Positions 1-7,620 of a stretch of DNA of 64,000 nt are shown here, one piece after another. The stretch's first letter is position 1; each line of letters opens with the position of its first letter. Under the pieces are notes generated by a model, which saw only the letters and a program-made list of their open reading frames with translations, made no database searches and was not told the origin of the DNA. This stretch comes from Pseudobacillus lumedeiriae (GTDB taxonomy: Bacteria; Bacillota; Bacilli; Bacillales; Domibacillaceae): NCBI RefSeq assembly GCF_044891285.1, contig NZ_JAUIYO010000014.1, positions 3,065-67,064 on the forward strand, written 5' to 3'. A program made the position numbers and the translations under genes.

Positions 1-209
1 CGAGCAGGAAAGATAATAGTATAGATGTTTTTTTCAATGGATTGTTCCCCCTATAGACCGATAGCCGGCCATCCAAACTGTTGCTGCATAAAAACTAAAA
101 TGAGTATACCTTAAAAGATTTGTTAGTTCAAATGAATACATCCTTCTTCATTTAATAAGATTCTTCTTTACGAAACGGAGGAACAGGTTAAAAAACGGTT
201 CTATCTTTT

Positions 210-240
210 TTGTTAACTTTATATTCAAATTAGTTGACTT
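210..240 (+). promoter_or_regulatory. BirA-like biotin operator and promoter of bioB
   Basis: Two half sites, TTGTTAAC (210-217) and AGTTGACTT (232-240), lie about 15 bases apart. This resembles the Bacillus BirA operator, two inverted GTTAAC-type halves. The right half contains a possible -35 (TTGACT, 234-239). Transcription would then start near 270, upstream of the start chosen for bioB. Bases 1-209 hold no gene I can support. Confidence 0.5.
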
Positions 241-304
241 AAAAATGTATTATCTTTTATCCTTAAAGAGGAGCAGTAGAAAGAGAGAAGAAGGGGAGAG
301 ACAA

Positions 305-1300
305 ATGATAAATTGGGACAAGGTAGCAGATCAAGTATTAGAAGGGAAAGAAATAAGTAATGAACAGGCGCTGGCGGTATTAAACAGTTCCGATGCAGAG
401 CTTTTAAATCTTTTGCAAGCGGCTTATAAAGTGAGAAAGCATTATTACGGCAATAAAGTAAAGCTGAATATGATTATTAATACTAAATCAGGACTATGTC
501 CGGAAAACTGTGGGTACTGTTCACAGTCTATCCGCTCCACAGCTCCGATTGAAAAATATAAGATGGTTGATAAGGAATCTATTTTACAAGGGGCCAAGCG
601 GGCATACGACCTGCAGGCTGGAACGTATTGTATCGTCGCAAGCGGACGCGGCCCAAGCAATAAAGAGATTGAACACGTTGCCGAAGCAGTTCAAGAAATT
701 AAAGAGAAGTATCAATTGAAAGTATGCGCGTGTCTAGGCCTCCTAAAGCCGGAACAAGCGGTTAAATTGAAAGAAGCGGGAGTCGACCGTTACAATCATA
801 ATCTGAATACGTCGGCGAGTCATCACGAACAGATTACAACTACTCATACATACGATGATAGGGTGAGGACCGTAAATACAGTGAAAGAAATGGGCATCTC
901 TCCTTGCTCGGGTGTCATCATTGGAATGAAAGAAAGGAAGGAAGATGTCGTTTCTATGGCACGCAGCTTAAAAGCACTTGATGCTGACTCCATTCCAGTA
1001 AACTTCCTGCATGCAATTGATGGAACACCACTTGAAGGGACAGATGAATTGAATCCGCGTTATTGTTTAAAAGTGCTCTGTCTTTTCCGTTTTGTGAATC
1101 CAACGAAGGAAATCCGTATATCAGGAGGGCGGGAAGTGAATTTAGGCTCGCTTCAGCCTTTGGGTCTTTATCCAGCTAATTCAATCTTTGTCGGTGATTA
1201 CTTAACAACTGCTGGACAAGAAACGACGGCTGATCACAAAATGATTGAAGAAATGGGATTTGAAGTAGAATTTGCTCAGGCTTCGCTGCAGTCTGTTTAA
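305..1300 (+). CDS. bioB: Biotin synthase BioB
   Basis: Radical SAM enzyme that inserts sulfur into dethiobiotin to make biotin. With the start at 305 the protein has 331 residues, normal for BioB. The radical SAM cluster motif CxxxCxxC is at residues 65-72 (CPENCGYC), and the family signatures around YNHNLNTS and the C-terminal RISGGREVN are present. The start at 305 follows a GGGGAG ribosome site. An in-frame ATG at 245 would add a basic, non-conserved 20-residue leader and lies at or upstream of the likely promoter. No other bio genes are in the window, so this is a single-gene biotin unit, probably BirA controlled. A bidirectional hairpin follows it. Confidence 0.96.
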   Translation: MINWDKVADQVLEGKEISNEQALAVLNSSDAELLNLLQAAYKVRKHYYGNKVKLNMIINTKSGLCPENCGYCSQSIRSTAPIEKYKMVDKESILQGAKRAYDLQAGTYCIVASGRGPSNKEIEHVAEAVQEIKEKYQLKVCACLGLLKPEQAVKLKEAGVDRYNHNLNTSASHHEQITTTHTYDDRVRTVNTVKEMGISPCSGVIIGMKERKEDVVSMARSLKALDADSIPVNFLHAIDGTPLEGTDELNPRYCLKVLCLFRFVNPTKEIRISGGREVNLGSLQPLGLYPANSIFVGDYLTTAGQETTADHKMIEEMGFEVEFAQASLQSV

Positions 1301-1311
1301 ATAAGCTAGAA

Positions 1312-1358
1312 AAGCTGACTGGACGATTGTTAAAAACAATTTTCCAGTCAGCTTCTTT
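1312..1358. terminator. Bidirectional terminator between bioB and the potassium transporter gene
   Basis: AAGCTGACTGGA (1312-1323) pairs with TCCAGTCAGCTT (1343-1354), followed by a T run on the + strand. The convergent genes share it. Confidence 0.8.
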
Positions 1359-1364
1359 TATAGG

Positions 1365-2720
1365 CTATCCAATTAAAATCCGTTCTTTCGGGAAGTGATA
1401 CCCGTCTTTGATTTCCTTGCCGCGAATGATAAAGAGCAGAGAGAATACACCGATTCTTCCGATGAACATTAACGTAATAAGTAAAAGTTTAGCTGGCGTG
1501 CCTATATCTGGCGTAATACCGAGTGATGAGCCGGTTGTTCCAATAGCAGAGGATACTTCAAATATAATTTTTATAATGGGCAGTCCTGGTTCTAAAAAGG
1601 ATAGAAAAATAATGGAGCCGCCCCAGATAAGAAACCCCGTTGTAATGACGACGAATGCACGCTGCACATCAATGGGATGAACTTCTCTATTGAAAATCTT
1701 GATCGTATTCTTTCCTCTCGCATAAAAATAGACACTTAAGATGGCGATCGCGAAAGTAGTCGTTCTTAGTCCGCCTCCTACACTGCTCGGTGAAGCACCG
1801 ATAAACATCAATGTGGAAATAAGGAGCAGTGTAGCGCTAGAAAACTCATTCAGATCCATCGAAGTGAGTCCCGCGCTGCGGGCCGCAATGGATTGAAAAG
1901 CGGAATAGAAGAAAGACTCGTGCCATGTCTTATCAGCAAAAAAGTGATTGCGGTCAAGCAAATAAATCAGCACAGTGCCAAGAACGGCTAGAATGGCATA
2001 TACCGTCGTTGTTAATTTGGTAAATAAAGAAAAATGAAATTTAATCGGTCCTCTGTATGTTAAGTAATCTTTAATCTCTACTAATACAGGGAAACCTATT
2101 GCTCCGAGCACGATCAGTATCATATTAATAAATTGCACAAAATAATCATCGGCGAAAATAATTAATGAGCGGCCCGTAATGTCAAATCCGCCGTTTGTTG
2201 TCGCACTAATGGATGCAAATACCCCATGTAAAAAGGCCTCAGAGGCGGTTGGATAATATTGCAGAAAATATGTGCTTAAAATAATCGCACCGACTGCTTC
2301 AATTCCAAGAATTAATAAAAATATTTCGATCATCAGTTTCACGAGCCCGGATAAATCGGTTCTATTCTGGTCCGCCATAATCAGCCGGCGCTCACGTATG
2401 CCGATTCGCTTTCCGAACAAAATCCAAATGATCGAACTGAGTGTCATAATACCGACACCGCCGACTTGCAAAATAAACAGAATGAAAAAATACCCGGCTG
2501 TACTAAATGTATCAGCGATTCCAACTGGTGACAGCCCAGTAACACTCAGAGCGCTTACTGCAACGAATAGAGCATCTATAATGGAAATCTCTACTCCTGG
2601 TTTATGAGCAATCGGCAACAGCAGTAAGCCGGTAGAAAACAAGGCACCGATTAGGTACAGCATGACAATTAATTGAAAAGTCGACAGTTTTAACGACTTT
2701 ATTTTTCCAGACTCTCTCAT
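1365..2720 (-). CDS. Ktr/Trk-type potassium channel subunit (KtrB/KtrD-like)
   Basis: Integral membrane potassium translocating subunit of the TrkH/KtrB superfamily, about 451 residues. It shows the repeated membrane-pore-membrane plan with pore-loop motifs (SALSVTG, SATTNGG, RSAGL, SAIGTTG), each carrying the selectivity glycine. Such subunits work with a cytoplasmic nucleotide-binding KtrA/KtrC partner, which is not encoded nearby. B. subtilis KtrD likewise sits apart from its partner. I chose the ATG at 2720; a TTG at 2747 would add nine residues but has no better ribosome site. KtrB and KtrD cannot be told apart here. Confidence 0.9.
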   Translation of the reverse strand: MRESGKIKSLKLSTFQLIVMLYLIGALFSTGLLLLPIAHKPGVEISIIDALFVAVSALSVTGLSPVGIADTFSTAGYFFILFILQVGGVGIMTLSSIIWILFGKRIGIRERRLIMADQNRTDLSGLVKLMIEIFLLILGIEAVGAIILSTYFLQYYPTASEAFLHGVFASISATTNGGFDITGRSLIIFADDYFVQFINMILIVLGAIGFPVLVEIKDYLTYRGPIKFHFSLFTKLTTTVYAILAVLGTVLIYLLDRNHFFADKTWHESFFYSAFQSIAARSAGLTSMDLNEFSSATLLLISTLMFIGASPSSVGGGLRTTTFAIAILSVYFYARGKNTIKIFNREVHPIDVQRAFVVITTGFLIWGGSIIFLSFLEPGLPIIKIIFEVSSAIGTTGSSLGITPDIGTPAKLLLITLMFIGRIGVFSLLFIIRGKEIKDGYHFPKERILIG

Positions 2721-2793
2721 TACACACTCTCTCAACCTTTCCAGCAAAACAGCTGCTTAGTATGATCATGGCAAAAAATATACCTCTTATTAA

Positions 2794-3275
2794 TTGAACC
2801 TTCCCGCCGCTTAACGCCTTTACGAGCTATTTGAAACGGGCGATTCTATTTCCTGTGAACAGCAGTGTATCCACCAGTTACGGGCAGGCTTGCCCCCGCC
2901 GTTAAGTCGTGCAAACGGCTGACGCCTCCGACAGTAAGTTTAACTTTAACAACCTTATTGCTTCAATTTTAAGGTTAACGGATGCGTTTATATTCTGGTC
3001 ATGGTATGTATAGTAAGAAGGGCAGTCCCACTCACGCAACGCAAGACTCTTGGCTTCTTTGTGCTGATGATCACAAGAAGAACAAAGCTGACTCCTCGCA
3101 AAGGTCTTGGACACGACAACTACTTGCTTTCCATACCATTCGGTTTTATATTCCAGCATACTGCGGAATTGTAACAAGGCTGCTTGCTTTTCAGTCGGAT
3201 AAATCCTAAATGGATCCGCCTTATTTATGATCACAGGTTCCACCTCCCTGCATTTTATGGAAACTTATCATATCA
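2794..3275 (-). mobile_element. Internally deleted IS200/IS605-family (TnpB-type) remnant
   Basis: On the minus strand an element runs from a TTGAT-like target motif near 3275, through a shortened tnpB, to a structured right end finishing in GGGAAGGTTCAA near 2794. The GC-rich hairpins at 2810-2940 fit the right-end/guide-RNA scaffold of TnpB elements. Both boundaries are inferred from motif resemblance and are approximate. No TnpA is present. Confidence 0.55.
2902..3243 (-). pseudogene. tnpB remnant: N-terminus fused to C-terminus by internal deletion
   Basis: The 113-residue frame starts with the TnpB N-terminal motif (KADPFRIYPTEKQ) and then jumps to the C-terminal part (EYKTEWYGKQVVVVSKTF, zinc-ribbon region, and INASVN near the last RuvC aspartate). 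Family members are about 370-420 residues, so some 250 are missing, including the first two RuvC catalytic acids. The second zinc-ribbon pair is damaged (CPSY instead of CPxC). It cannot encode an active nuclease. The GC-rich right end just downstream supports its origin. Confidence 0.85.
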
Positions 3276-3314
3276 ATTTTAATCCTATTTGTATATCACT
3301 TTAGGGGTGAAATT

Positions 3315-3398
3315 ATGGAAAAGCAACTGGTTGCCTTACGATTTTCCAAAGTTCATTTGAAATGCATAGCCGACCTTGTTTTTTTCGACATAAAATGA
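3315..3398 (+). CDS. Possible 27-residue peptide
   Basis: A short frame (MEKQLVALRF..., ending in IK) begins with ATG after an AGGGGTGA ribosome site and lies between the IS remnant and the DUF1232 gene. I recognise no family. It may be a leader peptide or chance. Confidence 0.2.
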   Translation: MEKQLVALRFSKVHLKCIADLVFFDIK

Positions 3399-3457
3399 AA
3401 CAAAACGAAAGGAATATCCGTATATATTCATATCCAGTCAATAAAGGAGGCGAAGAA

Positions 3458-3733
3458 ATGAGGAAGCTGTGGAAGAGAATCAAGTTTGTTTTTACTTTCA
3501 GAAAGTTCATCCCCTTTCTAAAAGACTTTTTTATAAGTAAGGAAGTAGCTGTGTTTAATAAAATCCTCTCAATCGGGTTAATCATCGGCTATTTTGTATT
3601 GCCGTTTGATATGATTCCTGATTTTTTTACTGTATTCGGCTTGCTGGATGATATCGCTGTTTTTACATTTGTGCTTCAACAAATAATTAAGATGGCGCCG
3701 TCTTCTATAAAAGAGAAATATCATATGACATAA
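3458..3733 (+). CDS. DUF1232 (YkvA-like) small membrane protein
   Basis: A 91-residue protein with a basic N-terminus and a membrane segment around residues 40-60. It contains the DUF1232 hallmark YFVLPFDMIPDFFTVFGLLDD, in which the prolines and the DxIPD motif are conserved. The biochemical role of DUF1232 is unknown. The start at 3458 follows AAAGGAGGCGAAGAA; an upstream in-frame ATG at 3362 is ignored because the family starts here. It converges on the aminotransferase gene. Confidence 0.85.
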   Translation: MRKLWKRIKFVFTFRKFIPFLKDFFISKEVAVFNKILSIGLIIGYFVLPFDMIPDFFTVFGLLDDIAVFTFVLQQIIKMAPSSIKEKYHMT

Positions 3734-3772
3734 AACTAGGAGCTGTCTCACAAGAGGCAGCTCCTGATTGAT

Positions 3773-4942
3773 TTAAGCATCGGAGAAAATCGATTGTAGC
3801 TGTTGAGCAGCTTTGATCAATGTGTCTTCTGGCTGAACGAGGGCAATTCGTACATAGCCTTCCCCAGAAGGACCAAAAGCTGAACCAGGGACCATCACGA
3901 CACCGGCTTCTTCGATACAATGGAAAGAAAATTCTTTTGATGTCCAGCCCGATGGGATTTCAGCCCATATAAACATCCCTCCGGATGGCCGTGCAACGTT
4001 CCAGCCGATGCGATGGAGTTCATCAACCAATGCATCCCGTCGTTTCTGAAAGGTGGATCGGACATGCCGGCTGATCTCCTCCGCATGATCAAATGCGGCA
4101 ATAGCAGCTGCCTGAATCGGTGCGAACACACCGTAATCAAGGTTAGACTTTAAACGGGTAATCGCTGCGATGATTTCTTTATTGCCAGCCATATAAGCGA
4201 TTCTAGCCCCTGCAAGACTAAAGCTCTTTGAAAGAGAATTGATTTCGATGCCAATCTCTTTAGCACCTGGAACCGCTAAAAAGCTAAGAGGTTTCGTATC
4301 ATCAAAGTAAAACTCTGAATAGGCGGCGTCGTGAAGCACAGCGATCTCATATTGTTTAGCAAATGCGATGACTTCTTTGAAAAATGCTTCGTCAGCTTCG
4401 CCGGCTGCTGGATTGCCTGGATAATTTAAAATCATCAGTTTCGCTTTTTGAGCTGTTTCCACTGGAATGGCCGTTAAATCAGGCAGAAAACGATTTTCTT
4501 TATGTAAAGGCATGTAAAATGGTTCTGCTCCTGCTACAGCTAATCCGGTTTCGTAGGCAGGATAACCGGGATCCGTAACAAGAACAATATCCCCAGGATC
4601 AGCAAACACGAGCGGCAAGTGAACAAGACCTTCTTGAGACCCCATCGCATGAACGAATTCTGTTTGCGGATCTAACGAAACATTGTACACGCGCTTGTAA
4701 TAACGAGCAGCTGCTTCATAAAAATCTTTTGTCCCCGACAGCGTATAGCCGTATTGGAAAGGTTCTGCTGCCTGCACTGCCAGTTCATTACGAACAATGT
4801 CAGCCGGCGGCAAATCGGGGCTGCCTAAGCTCAGATCAATAAGTTCTTTTCCTTCTGCCTCTTGTTGTAATTTAAATGATTTTAATTCACTGAAGATGGA
4901 TGAGCCGAACTTCTCCATTCTTTTTGCATAATGAAACGCCAA
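3773..4942 (-). CDS. PLP-dependent aminotransferase, LL-diaminopimelate aminotransferase-like
   Basis: Class I/II fold-type I aminotransferase of 389 residues. Visible hallmarks are the substrate region SLGSPDLPP, the cofactor stacking segment DPGYPAY, NYPGNPA, the PLP lysine in NSLSKSFSLAGAR, and the C-terminal GEGYVRIAL arginine that binds the carboxylate. Closest family by memory is the Bacillus LL-diaminopimelate/aspartate-type aminotransferases; the substrate cannot be fixed from sequence. I chose a TTG start at 4942 because AGGGGGAA sits six bases upstream and homologues begin with a similar HYAKRMEKFGSSIF. Upstream in-frame codons would add a non-conserved leader. It is transcribed alone. 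Confidence 0.88.
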   Translation of the reverse strand: MAFHYAKRMEKFGSSIFSELKSFKLQQEAEGKELIDLSLGSPDLPPADIVRNELAVQAAEPFQYGYTLSGTKDFYEAAARYYKRVYNVSLDPQTEFVHAMGSQEGLVHLPLVFADPGDIVLVTDPGYPAYETGLAVAGAEPFYMPLHKENRFLPDLTAIPVETAQKAKLMILNYPGNPAAGEADEAFFKEVIAFAKQYEIAVLHDAAYSEFYFDDTKPLSFLAVPGAKEIGIEINSLSKSFSLAGARIAYMAGNKEIIAAITRLKSNLDYGVFAPIQAAAIAAFDHAEEISRHVRSTFQKRRDALVDELHRIGWNVARPSGGMFIWAEIPSGWTSKEFSFHCIEEAGVVMVPGSAFGPSGEGYVRIALVQPEDTLIKAAQQLQSIFSDA

Positions 4943-5036
4943 GATGAATTCCCCCTGTAGTATGAAACGATGTTTAACAATTATTGTAGCATATAGAGTG
5001 AATTCCACATTTAAAATTTTTCTCAAAAAATTGTCA

Positions 5037-5065
5037 AAATAATTTTTCTTAAAAAAACCATGCTA
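5037..5065 (+). promoter_or_regulatory. Candidate forespore (sigma-F/G type) promoter of the spoVA-like operon
   Basis: AAATA (5037-5041) and CATGCTA (5059-5065) are 17 bases apart. The -10 matches the CATnnTA consensus of sigma G and the -35 matches HATR. The position 33 bases before the first DUF1657 gene fits a spore germination operon expressed in the forespore. Confidence 0.45.
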
Positions 5066-5097
5066 TAAAAGAATCCGTTAGAAGGGGGACTTTACTT

Positions 5098-5304
5098 ATG
5101 ACAGTCATCAGCGATTTAAAGCAAACGATGTCAGGATTAAAAAGTGCACAGGCAAGCTTAGAAGGATTTGCTCTTGCAACAGAAAACCAGCAGGCGAAAC
5201 AGTTGTTCCAAACGGCTGCCCAGCAAACACAGACGATCATTGATACACTTCAGCCGCGCATCACTGAAGTGGAAAACGAAGAACCTCAATATAAAAACAT
5301 GTAA
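5098..5304 (+). CDS. DUF1657 protein, first gene of a spoVA-type operon
   Basis: A 68-residue, mostly helical protein with no membrane segment. The pattern LKxxxASLEGFALxTxNxxAKxLFxxxAxxxxxIIDxLxPRxxxVENEEPQY is the DUF1657 family signature. Its role is unknown, but these genes occur in the spoVA-2mob-type operons of Bacillus beside spoVAC, spoVAD, spoVAEb and DUF421 genes. A near copy lies at 6389-6595 and a third, fused copy forms the C-terminus of the 6611 gene. The start follows AGAAGGGGGAC. First gene after the sigma-G-like promoter. Confidence 0.85.
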   Translation: MTVISDLKQTMSGLKSAQASLEGFALATENQQAKQLFQTAAQQTQTIIDTLQPRITEVENEEPQYKNM

Positions 5305-5331
5305 ATTAAAAACACTATGTGCAAAATTCAA
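5301..5331 (+). other. Ter-like RTP binding site, candidate 1
   Basis: ACTATGTGCAAAATTC (5314-5329) resembles the B half (CTATGTACYAAATNTTC) of the B. subtilis Ter consensus, preceded by AAATTAA where the A half has MACTAA. A near copy of the core lies upstream of rtp (7522-7537). The site lies between the first DUF1657 gene and spoVAD, where nothing else explains it. Confidence 0.45.
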
Positions 5332-5371
5332 ATTATAAATTGATGCCAATATAGCAGCTGGAGGTGAAAGT

Positions 5372-6376
5372 ATGGAGAAACAGCGAACATGGGTATTTGA
5401 AAATAAGCCGGTTATTATTTCATCTGGGGTAGTAGGGGGGCCATTTGAAAACAACGGACAGCTGGCAGATGACTTTGATATATTACATGGCGATCTATGG
5501 CTGGAAGAAGAAACTTACGAAAAGGCCCATAGAAAGTTAATGGAGCAGGCGACGATGCGGGCAATTGAAAAAGCAAAGCTGAGAAAACAGGATATTGAAT
5601 ATTTCTTAGCAGGCGATTTAATCAATCAAATCACGCCGACGAGTTTCACTGCCCGTTCCCTTGCTGTGCCTTATCTCGGGTTATTTGGTGCCTGTTCTAC
5701 ATCTATGGAAGGATTGGCGCTGAGTTCGTTAATTATTAACAGCAAAATGGCAAATTATGTTTTAACGGGCGCATCCAGTCATAATGCGGCAGTGGAAAAG
5801 CAGTTTAGATATCCGACAGAGTATGGCGGTCAAAAACCGCCGACAGCTCAGTGGACGGTGACAGGTGCTGGAGCAGTGATTGTTGCTCAAGAAGGAGAAG
5901 GTCCTTACATCTTATCTGCAACTATTGGAAAAGTCATTGATATGGGACTGACAGATCCGTTTAATATGGGCGGAGCTATGGCACCAGCTGCAGTGGATAC
6001 AATTATTGCCCATTTAATTTCTTTAAGACTGGACCCGTCTTATTATGATTTAATTGTCACAGGCGACTTAGGTTCCGTCGGCCGCAACATTGCGTTCGAG
6101 TTGCTGCAAAAAAGAGGCATTGAAATAAGCGATAGTCAATTTCAAGACTGCGGTCTCATGATTTATAGGGACAGCCAGCCTGTATTTGCGGGCGCAAGCG
6201 GAGCAGGATGTTCAGCCGTCGTTGGATATGGACATTTATTAAATCGAATGAAAAGAGGAGAGTTAAAAAGAATTTTGTTAGTGGCAACCGGAGCTTTGCT
6301 GTCTCCACTTTCCTTCCAGCAGCAAGAGTCTATTCCCTGCATTGCCCATGCAGTAGCGATTGAATACAACCCTTAA
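5372..6376 (+). CDS. spoVAD: Stage V sporulation protein AD (SpoVAD)
   Basis: Thiolase-like fold protein of 334 residues, the SpoVA component that binds dipicolinic acid during its movement into and out of the spore. It opens with the characteristic TWVFENKPVIISSGVVGGPFE, and has the thiolase-like LGLFGACSTSMEGLA segment and SSHNAAVEKQFRYPTEYGGQKPPTAQWTVTGAGA. Homologues are about 335-340 residues, so it is full length. In spoVA operons it normally sits between spoVAC and spoVAE; both are absent here and the neighbours are DUF1657 genes. AGGTGAAAG precedes the ATG. Confidence 0.95.
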   Translation: MEKQRTWVFENKPVIISSGVVGGPFENNGQLADDFDILHGDLWLEEETYEKAHRKLMEQATMRAIEKAKLRKQDIEYFLAGDLINQITPTSFTARSLAVPYLGLFGACSTSMEGLALSSLIINSKMANYVLTGASSHNAAVEKQFRYPTEYGGQKPPTAQWTVTGAGAVIVAQEGEGPYILSATIGKVIDMGLTDPFNMGGAMAPAAVDTIIAHLISLRLDPSYYDLIVTGDLGSVGRNIAFELLQKRGIEISDSQFQDCGLMIYRDSQPVFAGASGAGCSAVVGYGHLLNRMKRGELKRILLVATGALLSPLSFQQQESIPCIAHAVAIEYNP

Positions 6377-6388
6377 AAGGAGAAAACT

Positions 6389-6595
6389 ATGACAGTAGCA
6401 TCGGATGTAAAAACATGTACAGCTGGCTTAAAGCATGCAGAAGCTGTTTTCTCAAAGCTTGCCCTATTGTCCAATGATCCAGAAGCCCAGCAGCTTTTTC
6501 ACGAAAGTATGCTGACGATACATGAGGTCATTGGACGAATGGATAAACGAATTTTTGAACTGGAAAACGAAGAACCGCAATATCAAGGGTTTTAA
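6389..6595 (+). CDS. DUF1657 protein, second copy
   Basis: A 68-residue paralogue of the gene at 5098, with the same length and the same C-terminal ENEEPQYxxx motif (ELENEEPQYQGF). It starts 13 bases after spoVAD with its own AAAGGAG site and is followed by the DUF421 gene 16 bases later, so the four genes form one operon. Function unknown. The pairing of two copies around spoVAD suggests a structural or partner role in the spore membrane complex, which is inference only. Confidence 0.85.
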   Translation: MTVASDVKTCTAGLKHAEAVFSKLALLSNDPEAQQLFHESMLTIHEVIGRMDKRIFELENEEPQYQGF

Positions 6596-6610
6596 ACAGG
6601 GGGCGAACAA

Positions 6611-7471
6611 ATGGCTCAATGGCTCGAAATTATTCTTCGGTCCTTCTCTTTTCTTATTATGTTATTTGTCATTACGAAGATAATTGGGAAAAGACAGATT
6701 TCCCAATTATCCTTTTTTGAATATGTTGCCGGTATCACTATTGGCAGTATAGCTGCTGAAGTTTCCATGGTTAGAGAACGTTCTGTTTTTGATGGGTTTG
6801 TAGCGATTGTAGTATGGGGGCTGGTTCCACTTTTAGCCGGGTATATTGCAATGAAAAGCAAAGCATTCCGAGGAGTTGTTGAAGGCAGCGGAACTGTGTT
6901 TATTAAAGACGGCAAAGTTTTCGAAGATAATTTGAAAAAAGAAAAATACACCATTGATGAGATGTTATCATTGCTGCGAAAAAAGGATGTATTCTTTCTT
7001 GAAGATGTAGAATATGCAATCTTGGAACAAGACGGAAGTCTAAACGTATTGCTGAAAAAAGACAAAAGGCCATTAACACGAAGCGATCTTCAGCTAGTAC
7101 CGATCAATGAAAAAGAGCCCCATACAATCATTATGGATGGCCGATTATTAATCGAAGCGCTTGCTAAGAGCGGCAAAACGAGAGAATGGCTGAATGAAGA
7201 GCTGGAAGCAGCAGGGGTAACGATGGAAAATGTGTTTTTAGGACAGGTCAATTCATATGGCGAATTATATATTGACGTATATGATGACCAGCTGCAGACA
7301 CCAACACCACAGGAAAGACCTTTGCTGCTAGCAACCTTAAAGAAGCTGGCGGCAGATATGGAGTCTTTTGCTTTATCAACCGATTGTAAAAAAACAAAGG
7401 AAATGTACGCGAAAAATGCAGAAGAGATTCAACAGGTCATTCAACGCACGCAGCCTTATTTATTAAGTTAA
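6611..7471 (+). CDS. DUF421 (YetF-like) membrane protein with DUF1657-like C-terminus
   Basis: A 286-residue protein with three N-terminal membrane segments (about residues 8-25, 35-55, 60-80) and the DUF421 cytoplasmic domain (GKRQISQLSFFEYVAGITIGSIAAE; GxVFIKDGK; NVFLGQVNSYGELYIDVYDD). The last 45 residues (LLATLKKLAADMESFALSTDCKKTK... IQRTQPYL) align with the DUF1657 proteins encoded upstream, so the domain appears three times in this operon. DUF421 proteins such as B. subtilis YetF affect spore germination when acquired with spoVA genes. RBS CAGGGGGCG. Last gene of the operon. Confidence 0.88.
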   Translation: MAQWLEIILRSFSFLIMLFVITKIIGKRQISQLSFFEYVAGITIGSIAAEVSMVRERSVFDGFVAIVVWGLVPLLAGYIAMKSKAFRGVVEGSGTVFIKDGKVFEDNLKKEKYTIDEMLSLLRKKDVFFLEDVEYAILEQDGSLNVLLKKDKRPLTRSDLQLVPINEKEPHTIIMDGRLLIEALAKSGKTREWLNEELEAAGVTMENVFLGQVNSYGELYIDVYDDQLQTPTPQERPLLLATLKKLAADMESFALSTDCKKTKEMYAKNAEEIQQVIQRTQPYLLS

Positions 7472-7507
7472 AGGACATCTCTTGTGGTGGCCTTTAACTT
7501 ATTTTTG
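7465..7507 (+). terminator. Terminator of the spoVA-like operon
   Basis: AAGTTAAAGG (7465-7474) pairs perfectly with CCTTTAACTT (7491-7500), followed by ATTTTTGTT. It overlaps the DUF421 stop codon. Confidence 0.75.
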
Positions 7508-7509
7508 TT

Positions 7510-7538
7510 AAATAATACATAATGTGCAGAATTCAAAA
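7510..7538 (+). other. Ter-like RTP binding site, candidate 2, upstream of rtp
   Basis: ATGTGCAGAATTCAAA (7522-7537) differs at one base from ATGTGCAAAATTCAAA (5317-5332). It lies about 85 bases before rtp, where B. subtilis has TerI/TerII, which also serve in rtp autorepression. The match to the A half is weak, so the call rests on position and on the repeated core. Confidence 0.4.
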
Positions 7539-7579
7539 CCAATTATTTATTGGTTTCTCAGACGGAAATTTGTTAAAAT
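7536..7579 (+). promoter_or_regulatory. rtp promoter with overlapping inverted repeat
   Basis: TTGGTT (7550-7555) and TAAAAT (7574-7579) are 18 bases apart and form a plausible sigma-A promoter. AAACCAAT (7536-7543) and ATTGGTTT (7549-7556) form an 8-bp inverted repeat over the -35, a candidate operator. Confidence 0.45.
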
Positions 7580-7620
7580 AGAATCAGAATAATAAATCAA
7601 GCAATTAAGAAGGCAAAGGG

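Noticed and set aside
245..304. N-terminal extension of BioB from the ATG at 245
   Set aside because: It lies at or before the probable transcription start, has no ribosome site, and is not part of the BioB family sequence.
3840..3860. GTACATAG with adjacent bases matching part of the Ter B half on the minus strand
   Set aside because: It encodes the conserved GEGYVRIAL segment of the aminotransferase, and there is no A half.
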